Shown piece by piece: positions 1 to 7,544 of a stretch of 25,910 nucleotides of DNA; the stretch's first letter is position 1, and each line of letters starts with the position of its first letter. The stretch is taken from the NCBI GenBank assembly GCA_964549595.1, contig CAZJWK010000027.1, positions 1-25,910 on the forward strand, written 5' to 3'. Both the position numbers and the translations under genes were made by a program. This DNA is from CAZQQN01 sp964549595 (GTDB lineage Bacteria; Bacteroidota; Bacteroidia; CAILMK01; CAYYUA01). A model generated the notes under the pieces. It made no database searches. It saw nothing but the letters and a program-made list of their open reading frames with translations, and had not been told where the DNA came from.

Positions 1-306
1 CCGGCAGAAATATTAGGATTGGAAGGTTATAACCAAAAGGTGGTTAACATCTTCAACGCTTTCCAATATCCTCATCCTAATTTCATAATTCTGGGAAAAG
101 GCCGGCATAAGGCTGAAAAGTCTGTCGTTGCCATTGAAAATGAAGAATTTAAGGGATTTGGCTTTGTTCCTCAATCAGAGATTGACCCAATAAAACCAAG
201 TGAATTAAAGCAACATATTCGACAAGTTCAGGAAACACCGGATATCCAATCCCTGATCCTCCAATACTTGAAGTGGAATAAGCGGGATAAGGTGCTTCCT
301 TTTTAA
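1..306 (+). CDS. DnaQ-family exonuclease (PolC-type epsilon-like), C-terminal end only
   Basis: This open frame enters from the left edge, so the true start lies outside the window; the TTG at 19 is not a credible start. The visible 101 residues read like the C-terminal end of the Bacteroidetes protein that joins a DnaQ-type 3'-5' exonuclease domain to a GIY-YIG nuclease domain. That tail usually has a 'LGKGRxxxEKSVVxIENxxFxGFGF' block, seen here at about residues 31-55, then a helical end finishing in YLxxxxxxKVLPF. The family acts in DNA proofreading or repair. The exonuclease catalytic acidic residues are not in the window, so activity cannot be judged. The downstream neighbour is on the other strand. 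The assignment rests on recall of the tail pattern, not a search. Confidence 0.6.
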   Translation, partial: PAEILGLEGYNQKVVNIFNAFQYPHPNFIILGKGRHKAEKSVVAIENEEFKGFGFVPQSEIDPIKPSELKQHIRQVQETPDIQSLILQYLKWNKRDKVLPF

Positions 307-337
307 GCCCAAACGGCATACTTAAAACCCGGAATTA

Positions 338-535
338 TCAATTCCTTCCGGCATAAATCAATTTTCCCTGTTTATTAAAATCCCTGCTTTGGAACTTGTA
401 AAAATAAATACCCTGGGGACGGCCTTTTAACCGGATTTTTTGGTTATGCTTGCCGGCTTCCCGATTGGCCCAATGAAAGGTTTTGAAGGTTTCACCCTCG
501 GTATTTTAGAGGGCAAAATCAAAAGCTATGGGTCA
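338..535 (-). pseudogene. Remnant of a T9SS type-A C-terminal sorting domain
   Basis: Read on the minus strand, 505 down to 338 encodes 55 codons and a TGA stop. They include EAGKHNQKIRL, then PQGIYFYKFQS, then KQGKLIYAGRN. This is the pattern of the end of a FlgD-like/T9SS sorting domain (EAGKH-x-I-x-L-x-GxYFYxx-x-F-x-x-x-GKLxxxxN). Upstream in the same frame there is a TAA stop (506-508), then PIAFDFAL, which fits the 'xIxFxLP' strand that begins such domains, then another stop. No ATG and no rest of a cargo protein is present before the phosphatase gene at 575. It is therefore most likely the decayed 3' end of a secreted-protein gene. The plus-strand frame over 440-631 is a shadow. Confidence 0.55.
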
Positions 536-574
536 AAAAGGTTCAAACAAAAGTTTACCATTTTATCTGCAGGG

Positions 575-1264
575 TTAGGCAAACCTTTCAATATTGGGTT
601 GCCGCCAAAGTTCGAATGTATCAAGGTTTAAAGCAATTAACCCTTGCAGTCCTTCCTTAGGGTAGGCACAACCATTGTCAATGTTGATGTGTGAGTGATT
701 GTTTTGAATAGATTCTTTTATACGGGTGAAGGGAATTGGCGTATGGCCATGAATGATTTTTCTTCCTCCGGTTTGATTAAGGTCAATCGGGAAGTTCCGG
801 ATCCAAACCATGGATTCGTAATCCTGAAAAGGATCAGGCGCATTAAAATTAAAACCGGCATGGACCAGCAATAAATCAGGTAAGCTGAAAAAATAACGCA
901 GGTTTTTAAAAAAATTCATGTATACCTCCGGCATTTCACCCGCATGATGAATACCAAAACTATCAAGGGTATCGATTCCTCCGTTTACGGACGCCCACAA
1001 CTCATGGTAATAAGGATTATCGATTCCCTTTAAAAACATGTCCTCATGGTTTCCCATCAGGCAATAAAAGGAATAACCATTGGCCTGGTAAAACAGGATA
1101 AGGTCGATCACCTTTTTTGAAGTTGGTCCCCGGTCAATGAAATCCCCGAGTAAATAAATCGTGTCACTTGGGGCTATCCCAATGGTTTCCTCCAATAATT
1201 TTTCAAATGTGTCTCCACAACCGTGAATATCTGAAATGGCAATGCGCCTGCTTTCACTAACCAT
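575..1264 (-). CDS. Serine/threonine (PP2A-like) metallophosphoesterase
   Basis: A 229-residue cytosolic protein of the calcineurin-like PPP superfamily, related to the small bacterial Ser/Thr phosphatases of the PrpA/PrpB type. All dimetal motifs are visible in order: DIHG at residues 12-15, GDFIDRG at 40-46, GNHED at 71-75, VHAGFN near the middle, and IHGHTPI towards the end. These hold the two metal ions (usually Mn or Fe) and the phosphate-binding His/Arg pair, so the enzyme is probably active on phosphoproteins or small phosphoesters. Its length is usual for the bacterial group. It stands alone on the minus strand, with 49 bases separating it from the next minus-strand gene upstream, so co-transcription is possible but unproven. 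The true substrate cannot be told from sequence. Confidence 0.85.
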   Translation of the reverse strand: MVSESRRIAISDIHGCGDTFEKLLEETIGIAPSDTIYLLGDFIDRGPTSKKVIDLILFYQANGYSFYCLMGNHEDMFLKGIDNPYYHELWASVNGGIDTLDSFGIHHAGEMPEVYMNFFKNLRYFFSLPDLLLVHAGFNFNAPDPFQDYESMVWIRNFPIDLNQTGGRKIIHGHTPIPFTRIKESIQNNHSHINIDNGCAYPKEGLQGLIALNLDTFELWRQPNIERFA

Positions 1265-1313
1265 TTTGGGCTAAATACATTTTAATAAAGGCTAATCAAA
1301 AATGTCGGGATGC

Positions 1314-2198
1314 TTAAACGTTTTGTTCCAATGCGGTTAATGGACTGCATAGATTCCATGGATCGGGTTTCTTATCAATCAGGCTTAACTGGTAAAGCGT
1401 ATCAATTACAGCGTCCAGGTTATCCTTATCCACTTGGTTACCGGTGGCCCATTTAGTTTGATTAAACCAGTTTTCCGCATCTTTGACAGACATTTCAAAC
1501 CGTTTAGCCAATTTTTTGATGGAATCCGAATCCCGCATAAAATCTTCATTGGCCTTGTTAATCACTTGCTGAAGGGTTTTTATGGCAGGCGTTTGTTCCT
1601 TGATTAAGTCATCCCTGACGGCAATCACAAAAGCCGGCCAATTAGGAGTGGTTTCATCTATAAGTTTCAGGAGGCCATTGCTAACATAGGGTTGGGTGGT
1701 GTATTTTTCCCATAGTAAGATATCCGCCTCTTCGTTGGTTAATGCATCGACCATTCCTTTGAGGTCATTAGCAATAACGAGTTGATCCGTCTTAAGGGTC
1801 CAATGATTTTGCCTGGCATAGACAAATGCCATTAAGTGGGAACCGGAACCCATTCTGCTGATGGCAAACTGCTTTCCCTCTAATTCAGAAGGGGAATTGT
1901 AGGAAGCACGATTAGCGACATAAACACCCCAATTCAAAGGAGAAACCACAAAATTTTGAAGAATACGAAAATGGCCTCCCTGGCTTATTTTGGCTGCAAT
2001 GCCTTCGGTAAGGGAAACAGCGAAATCCAGGGAACCATTTTCCAGGGCTTCTGTCATGGCACCGGTGCCTCCCGGGTAATCGACCCATTCTACATTGAGA
2101 CCGGCTTTATTAAAATTTCCATTTTCAATGGCCAAATGCCAAGGCAGATTGAAATGCTCAGGCACTCCACCTATACGGAAAATCTTATTTTCAGACAT
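1314..2198 (-). CDS. Cytosolic substrate-binding-fold protein (NMT1/ThiY-like, CA3427 type)
   Basis: A 294-residue protein of the type II periplasmic-binding-protein fold, in the branch near NMT1/ThiY and nitrate/sulfonate binding proteins. The start reads RIGGVPEHFNLPWHLA, then VDYPGGTGAMTEAL, FAVSLTEGIAA, ISRMGSGSHLMAFVYA and ADILLWEKYTTQP, which are characteristic blocks of a conserved stand-alone subfamily also known from fungi (the Candida CA3427 family; from memory). There is no signal peptide and no lipobox, and no ABC permease or ATPase gene is adjacent. It therefore probably works in the cytosol as a small-molecule binding protein or enzyme rather than as a transporter subunit. The ligand is unknown. 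The ATG at 2198 is the natural start, because the conserved block begins eight residues later. Confidence 0.7.
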   Translation of the reverse strand: MSENKIFRIGGVPEHFNLPWHLAIENGNFNKAGLNVEWVDYPGGTGAMTEALENGSLDFAVSLTEGIAAKISQGGHFRILQNFVVSPLNWGVYVANRASYNSPSELEGKQFAISRMGSGSHLMAFVYARQNHWTLKTDQLVIANDLKGMVDALTNEEADILLWEKYTTQPYVSNGLLKLIDETTPNWPAFVIAVRDDLIKEQTPAIKTLQQVINKANEDFMRDSDSIKKLAKRFEMSVKDAENWFNQTKWATGNQVDKDNLDAVIDTLYQLSLIDKKPDPWNLCSPLTALEQNV

Positions 2199-2292
2199 AA
2201 TGGATTTTTACCAAATAAGCAATTTTGGCTTCAAAAAGTTTAACAAATTTTAAGAATAAAGGAATTTGTTAAAGCTAAGAGAAGTGCGCTTT

Positions 2293-2688
2293 TTACTCCA
2301 GCTGGAAATTAAAACGCTTTATTTTGGTAGTATCTTTCGAAAACACTTCTGCCTCTATGCGCCTGCCTGTAAAGCAATTACAATTCGGACAATTGGGATT
2401 CAAAGAGTCCCGGCTCGCAATACTATCAGGGGTATTGGCAATGTTTATATTGGCAGAGCGAATATTCCTGCCCCAAAGAAAATTTTTGACTTTGGTTTTA
2501 ACCTTTTCTTCGGCTGTTAAAGAGGTATCTGGTCTAAGTGAATCCAAACCCCAGGGTTCACAGTACGTTTCGTCATGATAAGTCATAGTCGTATCATATT
2601 CATTATCCTGGCAAGCAAACAAGGTGATGCCCAATCCAAATAGCATTAATAGGGCAGGCCTAAACGATTTAATGGGATTGCATTTCAT
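2293..2688 (-). CDS. Small Cys-rich lipoprotein, unknown function
   Basis: The chosen start is the ATG at 2688 (131 residues) because it gives a proper lipoprotein signal: MKCNPIKS, a hydrophobic run, then LFAC with the lipid-carrying Cys at about residue 26. A longer frame to 2754 would put a non-signal stretch in front. The mature part has a TYC site and a compact CPNCNCFTGRR block near the C-terminus, so there are four cysteines besides the lipid one, consistent with disulfides in the periplasm or at the outer membrane. I do not recognise a named family; the NCxTGR pattern resembles short Bacteroidetes envelope proteins, which is weak recall. It lies between two unrelated minus-strand genes. 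Confidence 0.6.
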   Translation of the reverse strand: MKCNPIKSFRPALLMLFGLGITLFACQDNEYDTTMTYHDETYCEPWGLDSLRPDTSLTAEEKVKTKVKNFLWGRNIRSANINIANTPDSIASRDSLNPNCPNCNCFTGRRIEAEVFSKDTTKIKRFNFQLE

Positions 2689-2793
2689 AAGCGCAGCTTT
2701 TAGGTAAATTTTAATCACGAATATAGGATTTTGACCGGAATCATAGAATATCAATTAAAAAATGGTTTCAAACGGAATGGCATTAAAATTTTA

Positions 2794-3675
2794 TTAATTC
2801 TCTAAATTCGGCCATGCGTCTAATACAGATTGGATCATCCTATCCATGGCAACATCGTAATCAGTCAAAAACTTTCCGGTCTCCCGGTTTGCCAAGGCCA
2901 TGTTTATTGAGCAGCAATCGTGATCAAGCCCCCTGGATAGGGCAAAAAGGGCAGAGGTTTCCATCTCAAAATTTTGGATGCCCATCCCATTTAAGCGAAA
3001 AATCTTAAGGGTTGTTAAAAAATTGGAATGATTAACATTTAACCGCACAGACCTGCCCTGTGGCCCGTAAAACCCGGGACAAGTAGCCGTGATACCGCTA
3101 AAGCCAAGGTTTGAAAATTGCGACCTTAATGCCCCCGAACCGCTGAAAATGTAAAACGGGAAGGGCACTCCGTTTTCCTTGAAAAAATCACCGATTTGTT
3201 TCTGAAGGTGTTCTTCCTCAGGAAAAACGGGTAGGTCATAGAACTGAGCCAGGTTATCAAAACCCAAACCGAAATCACTGATGATGGGTGTACCCGGATG
3301 GATTTCTGGTTGCAGCGCACCACATGTACCAATCCTTACCAATCTAAGGTTGGTTTTGAAGGATTTTTCCACTTTGGCGGCTAAGTCTATATTAAACAAA
3401 GCATCCAATTCATTCACAACAATATCAATGTTATCCGTCCCTATGCCTGTAGAAATGACGGTCATGGGCATGCTCTGATAGTAGCCCGTATGGGTATAAA
3501 ACTCGCGGTTATTTTTCTTTACCGTCACTGAATCAAAAAAAGCCGAAACCTTGGAAACCCTTTTCGGATCGCCTACCAGGATAATATTTTGGGCTACTTC
3601 TTCCGGGAACAAATTTAAATGGTAGATGCTGCCATCGGAATTCATCACCAATTCATCAGGTTCTAAATTGGGCAT
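2794..3675 (-). CDS. Nucleoside phosphorylase, uridine phosphorylase-like
   Basis: A member of the PNP/UDP phosphorylase family (phosphorolysis of nucleosides to base plus ribose-1-phosphate). Visible motifs are ILVGDPKR near the start (phosphate-binding loop), the VISTGIGTDNIDIVVNEL block, RIGTCGALQPEIHPGTPI in the middle, and NFEMETSALFALSRGL towards the end, which is the FEMEs nucleoside-binding signature. I prefer the ATG at 3675 (293 residues) because family members begin shortly before a 'DGSIYHLNL' segment. The frame to 3735 adds 20 residues that run into the spacer shared with the divergent stress-protein gene. The group is common in Bacteroidetes and is usually annotated as uridine phosphorylase, but substrate choice (uridine, purine or AMP nucleosides) is inferred. 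Confidence 0.82.
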   Translation of the reverse strand: MPNLEPDELVMNSDGSIYHLNLFPEEVAQNIILVGDPKRVSKVSAFFDSVTVKKNNREFYTHTGYYQSMPMTVISTGIGTDNIDIVVNELDALFNIDLAAKVEKSFKTNLRLVRIGTCGALQPEIHPGTPIISDFGLGFDNLAQFYDLPVFPEEEHLQKQIGDFFKENGVPFPFYIFSGSGALRSQFSNLGFSGITATCPGFYGPQGRSVRLNVNHSNFLTTLKIFRLNGMGIQNFEMETSALFALSRGLDHDCCSINMALANRETGKFLTDYDVAMDRMIQSVLDAWPNLEN

Positions 3676-3710
3676 TTGCTTTGAGTGGTTAATTTTGTAA
3701 GGAAAATCAT

Positions 3711-3718
3711 TAATTTTG
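3711..3718 (+). promoter_or_regulatory. Possible -7 element (TAATTTTG) for the universal stress gene
   Basis: TAATTTTG matches the Bacteroidetes TAnnTTTG box and lies about 60 bases before the ATG at 3778. A second copy is at 3690-3697. Neither has a clean TTG box 17-23 bases upstream, so this is only a candidate. Confidence 0.3.
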
Positions 3719-3777
3719 TGCCAACAAAGTACCAAAAACGTTTATAAGATATTCAAAAATAAAAAAATACTGACAAA

Positions 3778-4698
3778 ATGGATTTTTCAGACTTCAAAAA
3801 CACAGCCCTTGTACCGATTGATTTCTCGGATGACTCTTTAGTGGCTTTGGATCATGCCGGAGCCATGGCCCACGTTGTTGAACATCAGGACTACAAAATA
3901 ACCCTTCTTAATGTGATGGAAGGAGTTAGTCTGGAACAGCCCTATTTGCAAGGCAATCCGTTGCCTGATAACCAAAATCATGCTTTGATGATTGAGGGGG
4001 CCATCAGCCGTTTTCAAAAAATTATAGATTCACGTTTAAAAAATGTCAATGCAGAGGTTAATTATGCCGTAACAGGCGGGAAGGTATACAAGCAAGTTGC
4101 TGAAATGGCTGAAAAAATGGATGCCAATACCATTATTATGGGCACTAAAGGGGCTGAACATTACCACGGTTTTTTGGTTAGTAATGCCGCCAGGGTAATT
4201 CAGATTGCTTCCTGTCCCATAGTCGTTGTTAGGGAAAAAGGGTATGAAAAAGGTTACAAGAACATTGTTCTTCCATTGGATCTCACCAAGGAAACGAAAC
4301 AAAAAACGGATTTTGCCATAAAAGTTGCTAACTACTTTAATTCAACCGTTCACATTGTGACTGTTTCTGAAGATGATGAATTCCTTAGAAAACGGGTTAA
4401 CAACAATATGAATCAAGTGGAATCAATCTTGAATGATAACGGAGTGGAAACCACAGCCACTTCCTTAACAGAAACCCAGGGCAACTTTGCTGATACGACC
4501 ATTAACTTTGCTAAAGAAAAGGAAGCGGACCTGATAATGATTATGACCCAACAGGAAATGTCATTTTCTGAATACATTTTCGGCTCCTATGCCCAGCGAA
4601 TTGTAGGAAAGTCCCATATTCCGGTAATGTGTATTACGCCCAGAACGGATATTCACGGCTCTTTCGAATATCAGGAATCCTGGTACGGTTTGCGTTAA
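3778..4698 (+). CDS. Tandem-domain universal stress protein (UspA family)
   Basis: A 306-residue cytosolic protein with two Usp domains, about residues 8-153 and 158-295. Each has the alternating alpha/beta pattern: ALVPIDFSDDSLVALDHA opens the first, and NIVLPLDLTKETK opens the second. The first domain ends in IIMGTKGAEHYHGF then SCPIVVVREK, close to the ATP-binding Usp signature G-2x-G-9x-G/S, with a Ser in the last glycine position. The second ends in LIMIMTQQEMSFSEYIFGSYAQRIV and lacks the first glycines, so it probably does not bind ATP in the usual way. Tandem Usp proteins are common in Bacteroidetes and are linked to stress or stationary phase; the exact role is unknown. The gene is monocistronic, with a terminator 42 bases after its stop. 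Confidence 0.87.
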   Translation: MDFSDFKNTALVPIDFSDDSLVALDHAGAMAHVVEHQDYKITLLNVMEGVSLEQPYLQGNPLPDNQNHALMIEGAISRFQKIIDSRLKNVNAEVNYAVTGGKVYKQVAEMAEKMDANTIIMGTKGAEHYHGFLVSNAARVIQIASCPIVVVREKGYEKGYKNIVLPLDLTKETKQKTDFAIKVANYFNSTVHIVTVSEDDEFLRKRVNNNMNQVESILNDNGVETTATSLTETQGNFADTTINFAKEKEADLIMIMTQQEMSFSEYIFGSYAQRIVGKSHIPVMCITPRTDIHGSFEYQESWYGLR

Positions 4699-4740
4699 AC
4701 CAAAAACAGGGAACCTGAGGTTTTTAAATTTTTCATTAAG

Positions 4741-4770
4741 AAAGTCCGTGTTTTATCACGGACTTTTTTT
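4741..4770 (+). terminator. Rho-independent terminator of the usp gene
   Basis: A perfect 10-base stem (AAAGTCCGTG / CACGGACTTT) with a six-base TTTTAT loop runs straight into a T tract. It lies 42 bases after the usp stop codon. Confidence 0.88.
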
Positions 4771-5039
4771 GGTTCTCCAAAACAATAAAGCTTGTTGACC
4801 TTAAGTGTTTCAGCGTATTTTGCCGGTGAACCATGGTTATTGACTGAAACCGCTATCACAATGGCCACTCTGCTTCTTAAGGCCCAAATCAATATATGGA
4901 AGCAGGCGTTTAAGCAATCTATTTTTAATTCTTTTTTGACCGGATTGGGCTTTTATCTTACCTGAGTTCGGAGAGGAACATAACCATAACTATCCGGCCA
5001 AAAAGCACTCTAAACCTATTGCTTAAAGGCTTAATTCAT
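4771..5039. other. Spacer with no supportable gene
   Basis: The stretch lies between the usp terminator and the stop of the next minus-strand gene. An open frame on the minus strand (about 4695-4918) reads through the terminator and has only a TTG start. A part of it (IVIAVSVNNHGSPAKYAETL) looks protein-like but I cannot place it, and its far end is plainly the terminator. It could be a gene fragment. No promoter, repeat or RNA gene is evident. Confidence 0.4.
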
Positions 5040-5690
5040 TTATTCTTTAATCTGTAAGCCATTCAATAAATCTTCCATTTTCCCTTTACTCTTGGGAAAC
5101 ATCTTCTGACTGGTAAAGGTGTGAAACTGCATTGAACCATCTGAATCCGAATAAAAATACGTGTAGTAAATGATGTCCATTCCCTTTAGTGTCCCTTCCA
5201 TTTGCGTACAAAGTATGGTGTCTTTATTGACTACACGATACTCTTTTAAGGTAACACTCATGTTTTTTCCAATACGCTTAGCATTTTCCAGAGCAACACT
5301 CTGAAGATTCTCCAGGTCAATTTCAATATTCTCATAAATGATCAGTCCGTACACATCTCCTTCTTTCAATTCAAAGCCAAGCTCTGCTTCTTGATTAAGT
5401 TGGTTTGGATTGGTTTTCTTCCATAATCTGCTATCATAGGATACAACATAATCTTTTGGTGTAGCACTTGTGGTTTTGTTGGCATTTGAAGGCTTTTTCA
5501 TAACCTTTTTGATATTTTGGGGAGTAGTGTAGGAAGCTGAAGGATTGTAATCCTCTAAATAAAGCCATGTACCATCGTTTTTAAGAATGACCGTGTCTCC
5601 TCCTTCCGTTACTGCTTTTTCCTGACCGTGAGTATTAGTTATGAATAAGTTGACTAAAACCAATGAAACGACTAAATAAAAGTAGTTCAT
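5040..5690 (-). CDS. Secreted protein of unknown function with a KNDGTW motif
   Basis: A 216-residue protein with a Sec signal peptide (about residues 1-22, ending NTHG before QEKAV) and no lipobox, so it is probably periplasmic or released. The first mature segment, TEGGDTVILKNDGTWLYLED, is a small motif found at the start of many Bacteroidetes secreted proteins ('G..VxLxxDGTWxy'). A Ser/Thr/Lys-rich linker follows at about residues 50-80. The remaining part (about 82-214) begins YVVSYDSRLWKK and has alternating strands ending in a helix EDLLNGLQIK; this resembles the general shape of PsbP/DUF-type 'TxxxxW' domains, but I cannot assign it. It lies alone, with spacers on both sides. Function unknown. 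Confidence 0.7.
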   Translation of the reverse strand: MNYFYLVVSLVLVNLFITNTHGQEKAVTEGGDTVILKNDGTWLYLEDYNPSASYTTPQNIKKVMKKPSNANKTTSATPKDYVVSYDSRLWKKTNPNQLNQEAELGFELKEGDVYGLIIYENIEIDLENLQSVALENAKRIGKNMSVTLKEYRVVNKDTILCTQMEGTLKGMDIIYYTYFYSDSDGSMQFHTFTSQKMFPKSKGKMEDLLNGLQIKE

Positions 5691-5706
5691 AAATTACTTT
5701 TTAGTT

Positions 5707-5714
5707 CAAAAATA
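5707..5714 (-). promoter_or_regulatory. Possible -7 element for the gene ending at 5040
   Basis: On the minus strand this reads TATTTTTG, a full match to TAnnTTTG, 16 bases before the ATG at 5690. I found no convincing TTG box at the right distance. Confidence 0.4.
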
Positions 5715-6048
5715 GAAGTTATAATTTTACCTTAAAAACTATGTTTTCCAAATTTTCCTTTAGGTAGCCTATGAGAAATAACTTTTAGATTGAAGTCATT
5801 TTACTTTTAGTTAAGGGGTTCTGGTAAAAATTAACAAAACAAACGATAGGGTTCATTATAAAACCCTTGACGCTGAATAAAAATGGTTTCTGGCAAACAT
5901 TTCGCAATTTTAAATGTAAAATATCCTTGAGAAAACCTCAGATACGAATTAATTCAAGGACTAATAACCTTAAGATTGTTGAGCCTTATTTTTTATGAGG
6001 GAGTCTTTCAGCCTGGAATTTGAAAAAATTGGACAGGGTCAGCCATCC

Positions 6049-6087
6049 CCATTTTAAGGTAAATCTGCTTTTACCCAATTAAAATGG
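6049..6087. promoter_or_regulatory. Compound hairpin upstream of egtB
   Basis: Outer arms CCATTTTAA (6049-6057) and TTAAAATGG (6079-6087) are perfectly complementary. Inside them GGTAAA (6058-6063) pairs with TTTACC (6070-6075), with a six-base loop and a three-base CAA bulge. That is 15 pairs in 39 bases, about 107 bases before the egtB start. It is not followed by a T tract on either strand, so it is not an ordinary terminator. It could be a leader RNA structure or a dyad operator. Confidence 0.5.
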
Positions 6088-6193
6088 CAAAAACCTTTGG
6101 TTTATTAAAGGAACTTTTTACCTTGGTAGCTAAGCTTTAAAAGCTGTTTGGAAAAAATTTTTCGATTCTTTCATCCTAAAATGCTTGCATTTT

Positions 6194-7474
6194 ATGACTC
6201 CGGAGCAACTTAAGCAATATTTCAACCAAACAAGGGAGCAAACAGAAAATTTATGCCTGCCTTTGCATAAAGAAGATTATGTACCGCAGCCCATTACGGA
6301 TGTTAGCCCGCCCAAGTGGCATTTAGCCCACACAAGCTGGTTTTTTGAAGCGTTTATTCTGCGGGAATTTATGCCGGATTATGAGGATTTTCATCCCCTT
6401 TACAATTTCCTATTCAATTCCTATTATCAAAATGTAGGGGACCAATGGGACCGGCAACAAAGGGGTTTTTTATCCAGGCCGACTACTGATGATGTGTACA
6501 GGTTCCGTAAAGCTATCAATGAGCGGATGGAACAGGCTTTTGAACAAGTCCATGAAAGCCAATGGGAATCATTCAAGGAGCTTGTCATCTTAGGTTGTAA
6601 CCATGAGCAACAGCACCAGGAATTGCTTGCTACGGATATTAAATACATCCTTTCTATGAGCCCTGTTTTTTCGGCTTATACCCGGAATAATCCCTTTGAA
6701 AAAGGTTTTGAAAACCCGAATTACAAGAACCAGGAATTTTTGGATGTTGAGGGGGGCTTACATGAAGTTGGCTATGAAGGCAATGGCTTCCACATGGATA
6801 ATGAAAAGCCTGTGCATAAGGTCTATTTGAATGATTTTAAAATTCAAAACCGTTTGGTTACCAATGGCGAATTCCTTGAATTTCTTGAAGACGGGGGTTA
6901 CGATGATTTTAACCATTGGCTTGATGATGGCTGGACTGAACTAAAAAATGGCGAGTGGGATGGTCCGCTTTATTGGCGAAAATTTGATAACCAATGGTAT
7001 GAATTAACCTTGGCCGGTTGGCAGCCTTTAAAATTAGATGCACCGGTCACTCATGTGAATTTTTATGAGGCGGAGGCTTATGCCTCATGGGCAGGTAAAA
7101 GGTTACCCACAGAATTTGAATGGGAAGTGGCCGCAAAGCAAACATCGCCTGATGTTAGTATCGGAAATTTCGTGGATTACGGGTATTTCCATCCTATCCC
7201 CGCTAATCAGCCTGCTCACAGCCAAAATTTACTCCAACAAATTTATGGGGACAACTGGGAATGGACCTACAGCAGCTATTTACCATACCCGGGGTTTAAG
7301 CCTGCTCCCGGGGCCTTAGGGGAATACAACGGCAAGTTCATGATTAACCAAATGGTGTTGAGAGGAGGCTCTTGCGCCACGCCCAGCAACCACTTCAGAA
7401 TTTCATACCGTAATTTTTTTCCGCCCAACAAACAATTTCAATTCTCTGGCTTTCGCTTGGCAGAGGACCGTTAA
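6194..7474 (+). CDS. egtB: Ergothioneine biosynthesis sulfoxide synthase EgtB
   Basis: EgtB is a non-haem iron enzyme that joins a thiol (cysteine or gamma-glutamylcysteine, depending on type) to the imidazole of trimethylhistidine, giving a sulfoxide. The 426-residue protein has an N-terminal DinB-like domain (about 1-170) with the three iron ligands in place: His46 (LAHTSW), and His137 and His141 (HEQQHQE). A C-terminal FGE-sulfatase domain follows (about 185-426), with WAGKRLPTEFEWEVAA, NWEWTYS and RGGSCATP then FSGFRLAED. I chose the ATG at 6194, since the frame upstream holds only a TTG at 6185. The methyltransferase EgtD starts 70 bases downstream, so the two form an operon. No egtA, egtC or egtE is nearby. 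Which thiol it uses cannot be settled here; many non-actinobacterial EgtB enzymes use cysteine. Confidence 0.93.
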   Translation: MTPEQLKQYFNQTREQTENLCLPLHKEDYVPQPITDVSPPKWHLAHTSWFFEAFILREFMPDYEDFHPLYNFLFNSYYQNVGDQWDRQQRGFLSRPTTDDVYRFRKAINERMEQAFEQVHESQWESFKELVILGCNHEQQHQELLATDIKYILSMSPVFSAYTRNNPFEKGFENPNYKNQEFLDVEGGLHEVGYEGNGFHMDNEKPVHKVYLNDFKIQNRLVTNGEFLEFLEDGGYDDFNHWLDDGWTELKNGEWDGPLYWRKFDNQWYELTLAGWQPLKLDAPVTHVNFYEAEAYASWAGKRLPTEFEWEVAAKQTSPDVSIGNFVDYGYFHPIPANQPAHSQNLLQQIYGDNWEWTYSSYLPYPGFKPAPGALGEYNGKFMINQMVLRGGSCATPSNHFRISYRNFFPPNKQFQFSGFRLAEDR

Positions 7475-7544
7475 ACCTTACCCGGTAAAATTTGTTAGAC
7501 CCCATGTTTATCACCATACTCAGTATCCTAAAATTTCATTGATT

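Larger units (their letters stand above)
5691..6193. other. Long AT-rich intergenic region upstream of egtB
   Basis: About 500 bases between two divergent genes with no open frame worth reporting. It holds the -7 box of the minus-strand gene at its left end, a small hairpin at 5848-5867 (AGGGTT / AACCCT), an inverted pair CCTTGA/TCAAGG near 5930-5970, and the strong compound hairpin at 6049-6087 listed separately. I see no complete plus-strand promoter. The length and structure suggest regulation of egtBD or an unannotated small RNA. Confidence 0.45.

Noticed and set aside
440..631. Plus-strand open frame of 63 codons
   Set aside because: It overlaps the phosphatase 3' end and lies opposite the sorting-domain remnant, whose minus-strand reading is far more protein-like.
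4695..4918. Open minus-strand frame with a protein-like segment (VNNHGSPAKYAETL)
   Set aside because: Its last third is the usp terminator stem, it has only a TTG start, and I cannot match it to a family. It may be a fragment but is not supportable as a gene.
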